A stretch of 64,000 nt of DNA, from NCBI GenBank assembly GCA_963768775.1, contig CAVYIY010000008.1:558001-622000 (forward strand), in the 5' to 3' direction. Origin of the DNA: FEN-33 sp963768775 (GTDB taxonomy: Archaea > Thermoplasmatota > Thermoplasmata > Methanomassiliicoccales > UBA472). Under the pieces are notes generated by a model. It worked only from the letters and a program-made list of their open reading frames with translations, made no database searches and was not told the DNA's origin. A program made the translations under genes and the position numbers. Below are positions 59,127-64,000 of this stretch, in pieces; position 1 is the first letter of the stretch, and each line of letters begins with the position of its first letter.

Positions 59127-62100
59127 ATGGAGCACAGTTGGATGCCTTCCGATAAGAGCGAGAAGACCGGGATTCCCGGCTCCGGAACTGAACCTCATCC
59201 AGGCACGGATACAAGCACGCGCGACAGAGAAATCTGGCATGACATTTTGGTGCTCAGGCCGAACGACCTCGCCTGCAGGACCGGAGACAGGTCCGACCTC
59301 GCCCCCGAGGATTCAGAGAGGGGCGTTGCACCTCGGCCCGCGAGCGATGCAGCTCTGGGAGAAGATAGGAATGTCATTGCCGCCAAGACACTAGCGCGGA
59401 CGATTGCCGATGTCACGGCGGACCATTCGGAGCAGAGCCGCCGCCTGACCGAGACGTTGCTGAATGGACCGGCGCGGCGAACGGGTCCGTGCAAGGAATT
59501 TGACCTGGCCAAGATTCAAAGCTTGGCAGCCCGGATCGGCATCGACACCAAGCACATCGAAAGGGATGAGCTGGTAAGGCGGATTGCGAATGAGGCGCTC
59601 GGGGACCATTCCCGCATCGGCAAGGAGCCGCTCAGCTTCGCCGCCACCACGGTCACAAGACAGCGGCTCTCGGCCCTGCTCGATGCTGGCCTGATGCCAA
59701 ACAACATTGACCGAGCGATAGAGAACGTCATGCACCGAACCTCCTCCGAGTGCAATGCCGACCCGATGCCGATCATCTTTGAGGGCATCACCTGCTGCGT
59801 CGCCGACTACGACAGCATGCGCATCATCACAGACCTCTCGGACATCATTCGCGGCACGCCGGAACTCACTGGAGGAGGCGACGCTCTGGCCACCATGCAC
59901 GCCGATAGGGTCAACATCGCCATCAACGACCTCGTTCCCTCCCTGAGGGAGAGGATCGCGCAGGCAGCAAAGCTCATGAACGCTGATGCCAGAAAGGCAG
60001 GGGCCTCTGGCATCGACATCGTTCTTGTGGGCCCAGCAAAGAGCGGCTTGCCTGGAGAGGGGAAAGCGGAGATGCCGGGGTTGTCCCTGGACCAGGCGCT
60101 CGCTTCCGGGATGGTTGATGCGCTGGTGGCGGACCATCGTTGCCTGCCAATACCCTTGATCGATATCTGCGCCTGCGAGGAAAGCGAGACGAACGCCCGC
60201 CATCAGTTCGGCGATGAAGATGTCGAGGAGAGCGCCAGGATGATCGTAAGAACGGCGATAGAGGCGTTCAAGGCCCGCGCCCACGTGGCGGTCGGCGCGC
60301 ACAAAGCACTCGAGGTCATCACCGGATTCTCCCTGGAGCAGATCGAAGCGCTCCTTGCGAAGCTCGCTCCCGCCGATCCCTTGGCGTTTCTTATCGAAGC
60401 GATCCAGTCAGGCAGGATTAGGGGCATTGCTCTGATGACAGGCTGCAATTGCCCTGGATCGCATGACTCAGGGAATCTCTCAATTGCCAAGGAGTTGCTA
60501 AGGAACGACGTCCTCGTCCTCTCTGCCGGATGCCTGCAGACCGGATTCGCTAATGAAGGATTGTACTCCAGTGCGGCGGTCAAGGAATTTGCAGGAGAGG
60601 GCTTGAGATCATTCATCGATGACGTATCAGAGGCAAGCGGGATCTCATTGCCAGCTGTCTGGCACATTGGTTCTTGTTCGGAAATAACACGCGGAACGGA
60701 CCTCGCCATGAGAATCGCCCGACACCTTGGAACGGATGTGAGCTCGGTCCCCTTGGCGGTCAGCGCCCCCGGTGCGAACCGCGAGAAGATCGTGGGCATC
60801 GGCGCATGGAGCGTGGCCCTCGGCGCGCCGGTGCATATCGATGGCATCGATTTCCTGAAGGGAGCGTCTCTTGTTGCCGAAGTCCTCACCAACACGGCGC
60901 GGGACGTCCTCGGGGGCAATTTCATCGTCGAGGCGGATCCAGGTCGCGCAGCCAAGCTGATCCTCAACGAGATCGAGCGCCGGCGCTGGCATCTAAAGTT
61001 GAATCATACGTATCAGGTTCCGAGAGACCAGGGAATAAGCCAGGAGCGACTGTACCGAAAGGCGACCGAGGGCGCGCTCATCGCCACCGGTTACGCCAGC
61101 CAGCTGCTCTCCAGTGCGATCGCAAGATACGGCCCTGATGAGGAAGTCGAGTTCCCCGAGACCGCCTATGCGCTCCCTGCGATCTTGGCATGGGAGGGCA
61201 GGGAGATCCATAAGCTGGGCGACATGCCCATCGCCCTGGAGCAGGCGCGCTCCCTGATAAAGGCAACGGCAGACCTTGAGGGGGCATTGTCGGCGGGCGA
61301 GTCAGTCATGATTGCCGCTGAGATCATCGAGGCACTGAAGTACGTCAGGAACGAGAGGCCATACGAGGGCACTCCATTTTGCGGGTTCATACCGGACAAG
61401 GTGATTCGCGAGCTCGGAATCGCCATTGTCGACGATACCATCCCAGGCTGCGCCGTCCTGGTCGGAGCGGCCAAGGACCCGAAGCAGCTGGTGAAGATCG
61501 TGCGCGATTGCCAGTCCAAGGGCATGCTGATCATGGCATCGTACGACACCATCCGCCAGCTGCAGGACGAAGGCATCAAGACCGGTCTGGACATGAGGCT
61601 GTACCCGATCGGCGAGTTCACCCAGGTGGTGCACGCCCTGAACTTCGCCATCCGCGTCGCCCTGACCTTCGGCGGGGTGCAGAGGGGAGACAGGGAGAGG
61701 CTGGCAGGCTACCTGGTCAAGCGGCCGAAGGTCTTCGTACTGCAGCTGGGCCCGATGGACGCGATCAAGATCGCAGCCGAGTTCGCGGTGCTGCTGAACG
61801 GCTCACCCACCATCACCGACCAGGATGTCGAGGGCATCCCCGACAAGTTCGTCTCGCAGCCTTCATATGAACACATGGTGCAGACGGCGATAGAACTGCG
61901 CGGGATCCAGGTTAAGCTGGCCCCGGTCGCTCTCCCGGTCGCCTACGGACCGGCGTTCGAGGGCGAGACCGTCCGCAGGCCGGACACTTATGTCGAGGCA
62001 GGCGGCGCCGCCCATACCCTAGCATTCGAGATGCTCCGCCAAAGACCGGAATCAGAGGTGGAGGATGGCAAGATCACGGTCATCGGTGAGGACCTGGATC

Positions 62101-63169
62101 GTCTTCCCGAAGGAAGCAAGACGCCGCTCGCGATCGTCGTCGATGTCTACGGCAAGAAGATGCAGAGCGACTTCGAATCGGTGCTGGAGAGGCGCATCCA
62201 CCAGTTCCTCAACTTCGCCGAGGGCGTCTGGCATACCGGGCAGAGGAATACCATCTGGGTCCGCATCAGCAAGACCTCGGTGAAATCGGGCTTCCGCTTC
62301 AAGCATTTCGGAGACATCCTGGTCGCGAAGATCAAGGGGGAGTTCGGCAACATCGTCTCGCGGGTCCAGGTCACCATAATCACCGATGAAGAAGAAGCGG
62401 GGAAGCTGCTACCGGTGGCGCTGGAGAAATACCGGGTGCGCGATCAGCGTCTGGCCGGATTGACCGACGAGAGCGTGAACGAATTCTATTCGTGCCAGCT
62501 CTGCCAGTCGCTTCGCCCCAGATCACATCTGCATCGTCACCCCAGAGCGGTTGGGCCTGTGCGGAGCAATCAACTGGCTCGACGCCAAGGCGAGCCGGGA
62601 GATCGCACCCACTGGCCCCAATCAGCCGATCAGGAAGGGCGAGGCGATCGACGAGAAGAGGGGGCAATGGGCCGGGGTGAACCGGGCGGTTAGTCGAGCT
62701 CAGCCACGGGAAGCTGGAGCGGTTCAACGCCTACAGCCTGATGGAATACCCGATGACCTCCTGCGGTTGCTTCGAGGTCATCGTGGCCATGACCGCTGAC
62801 GCCCAGGCGGTTATCGCGGTCAATCGTGAATACCCTGGCATGACCCCAGTGGGAATGAAGTTCTCCACCTTGGCGGGTAACATCGGCGGAGGGAGACAGA
62901 CACCTGGCTTCATCGGGATCGGCAGGAAGTACCTGCTGAGCAAAAAGTTCATCTCGGCGGATGGAGGTCTGCTCCGCGTGGCCTGGATGCCAAAGGACCT
63001 CAAGAACGCATTGGCCGATGGCATCAGGAAGCGGGCAGAGGAATTGGGCGTTCCGGACTTCCTGGACAAGATCGCGGACGAGACGATAACCACGGACGCG
63101 GAAGGCCTGGCGAATTGGATGGTCAAGGTGGATCATCCCGCCCTGAAGATGCCATCGTTGTTGCAATAA
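59127..63169 (+). CDS. acsB: CO dehydrogenase-like domain fused to bacterial-type acetyl-CoA synthase
   Basis: After correcting two single-base insertions (near 62511 and 62695) this is one protein of about 1346 residues. Residues about 30-625 align with CooS-type CO dehydrogenase, and 630-1346 with full-length bacterial AcsB, including its CODH-binding N-terminal domain. The ACS part keeps all six A-cluster cysteines: CQLC at 1123/1126, codons at 62530 and 62560, and the CGC motif at 62762-62770. The CODH part keeps C339, C440, C469, C517, K554 and H100. The cysteines of clusters B and D, and the His and Cys that hold the pendant iron of cluster C, are missing. ACS makes acetyl-CoA from CO, a methyl-corrinoid and CoA. 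cdhD follows 11 bases later. Confidence 0.88.
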
Positions 63170-63180
63170 GAGGTCGTGCA

Positions 63181-64000
63181 ATGGTCGAGGTTCCAATACC
63201 GAAGGAGAAATGGTCTGGCAAGATCGGCGAGGTCGCTCTGGGAGCTACGGCCAAGGAAGGTGGCACGCGAGCGATTGCTCTCAAAACGGGCGGGGAGAGC
63301 GGCATGCCCTTCCTTTCCTATGAGGGCGCAATGCCGAACCGCCCGCTCATCGCCGGCGAGGTGATGGACTCGACCTCCGATCTTCCCGATCCGGTGAAGG
63401 CCGAGTTCGGGGAGGCGACGGACGACCCAGTCGCACTGGGCACGCGCATGGGTTGAGAGGTTCGATGCGGACCTCATCTGCATCAAGTTGATCTCCACTA
63501 GCCCGGATGAAGCGAACCGCTCGCCCCAGGAGGCCGCTGAGACGGTGAAGCGCATATTGGAGGCGGTCGAGGTCCCTATCATCGTCTACGGATGCGGGAA
63601 CGAGGAGAGGGACGCGAAGACCTTCGAGTTGGTGAGCAACATCGCGTCGAAGGAAAGGCTACTAATCGGCCACGCAGAGGAACGGCATACAAGAGCATCG
63701 CGGCCGCCACCATGGCCAATCGACCATGCGATCATCTCATTCTCCAACCTGGACATCAACCTGGCAAAGCAGATCAACATCCTGCTCACCGACTTCGGGG
63801 TGAAGAAGGACAACATCGTCATGGACCCGCTGATGGCCGCTCTGGGCATGGGGCTGGAGTATTCGTACTCGGTCATGGAGCGCATCCGATTGGCGGCGTT
63901 GATGGGCGATGGCATGCTGCAGGTCCCCTTGATCTGCGACACCTCCGTTTCCTGGAAAGCAAAGGAGGCCGCGGAGGACATCCCCGGCCCCGACGGAGTG
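63181..64000 (+). CDS. cdhD: CdhD, corrinoid iron-sulfur protein small subunit, partial and frameshifted
   Basis: The window ends inside this gene. From ATG 63181 it reads VEVPIPKEKWSGKIGEVALG, a standard CdhD/AcsD start, then FDADLICIKLISTSPDEANR, VPIIVYGCGNEERDAKTFE, then VKKDNIVMDPLMAALGMGLE and MLQVPLICDTSVSW. The frame is broken near 63439 (one surplus G), and again between about 63687 and 63720 by a deletion and a compensating insertion. CdhD and CdhE carry the methyl group to ACS. Its presence beside ACS confirms a Wood-Ljungdahl locus that continues to the right. Confidence 0.88.

Noticed and set aside
62493..62770. Programmed frameshifting in the ACS gene
   Set aside because: Two shifts occur without a slippery heptamer or stem-loop, and similar indels affect unrelated genes nearby, so base errors or mutation explain them better.

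Overview
The window is archaeal. It has TATA boxes 20-30 bases ahead of starts (several transcripts look leaderless), archaeal class III (type IV pilin) signal sequences, AbrB-PhoU fusion regulators, a cyclic-2,3-diphosphoglycerate synthetase family protein, receiver-first histidine kinases and a CdhD-type corrinoid protein. A mesophilic, CO2-fixing member of the Thermoplasmatota or a related euryarchaeal lineage is my best guess; no rRNA is present to fix it.

Layout. 0-6 kb: end of a pst operon (pstB tail, AbrB-PhoU regulator) facing an unusual phosphate importer, a PstC-PstA single-chain permease with a large ectodomain and a PstS carried on a type IV pilin N-terminus. 6-14.2 kb: a pilus-type assembly locus (secretion ATPase, two TadC-like membrane proteins, an AAA ATPase, a KaiC-like protein, a pilin, membrane proteins). 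14.3-21.3 kb: flavodoxin, then a second Pst system (AbrB-PhoU divergent from pstSCAB-phoU) whose PstS appears circularly permuted. 21.7-28.1 kb: radical SAM protein, orphan ABC permease, NikR-like regulator divergent from znuACB. 28.8-38.4 kb: three receiver-PAS signalling proteins, an Xre/membrane-protein operon and an AbrB-ABC export operon. 39.4-46.9 kb: accessory region with two ribbon-helix-helix/cysteine paralogues, each preceded by CGTTTAC repeats, a fibronectin-repeat surface protein, a tyrosine recombinase and tRNA-Leu. 47-58 kb: cyclic-2,3-DPG synthetase-like protein, CooT, CooC, PadR-ABC exporter, BirA and a three-subunit biotin carboxyltransferase set. 58-64 kb: DUF1028 protein, then a CODH-like/acetyl-CoA synthase fusion and the start of cdhD.

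How it fits together. Phosphate uptake is duplicated and heavily remodelled. The pilin-anchored PstS beside a complete assembly machine suggests a surface-assembled phosphate-binding structure, like the sugar bindosome of Sulfolobus. The C1/carboxylation half combines acetyl-CoA synthesis (ACS, CdhD, Ni-loading CooC/CooT) with biotin-dependent carboxyl transfer. The CODH half of the fusion keeps the four cysteines that bind the cubane part of cluster C but lacks the ligands of the pendant iron and of the electron-transfer clusters, so it is unlikely to be an ordinary CO dehydrogenase.

Caveat. Several genes (about 13.8, 49.4, 58.5-58.6, 62.5-62.7 and 63.4-63.7 kb) carry single-base frameshifts, and padR carries one in-frame stop. 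Most look like one extra G or C and may be sequencing or assembly errors. All alignments quoted are by eye and from memory of family members.
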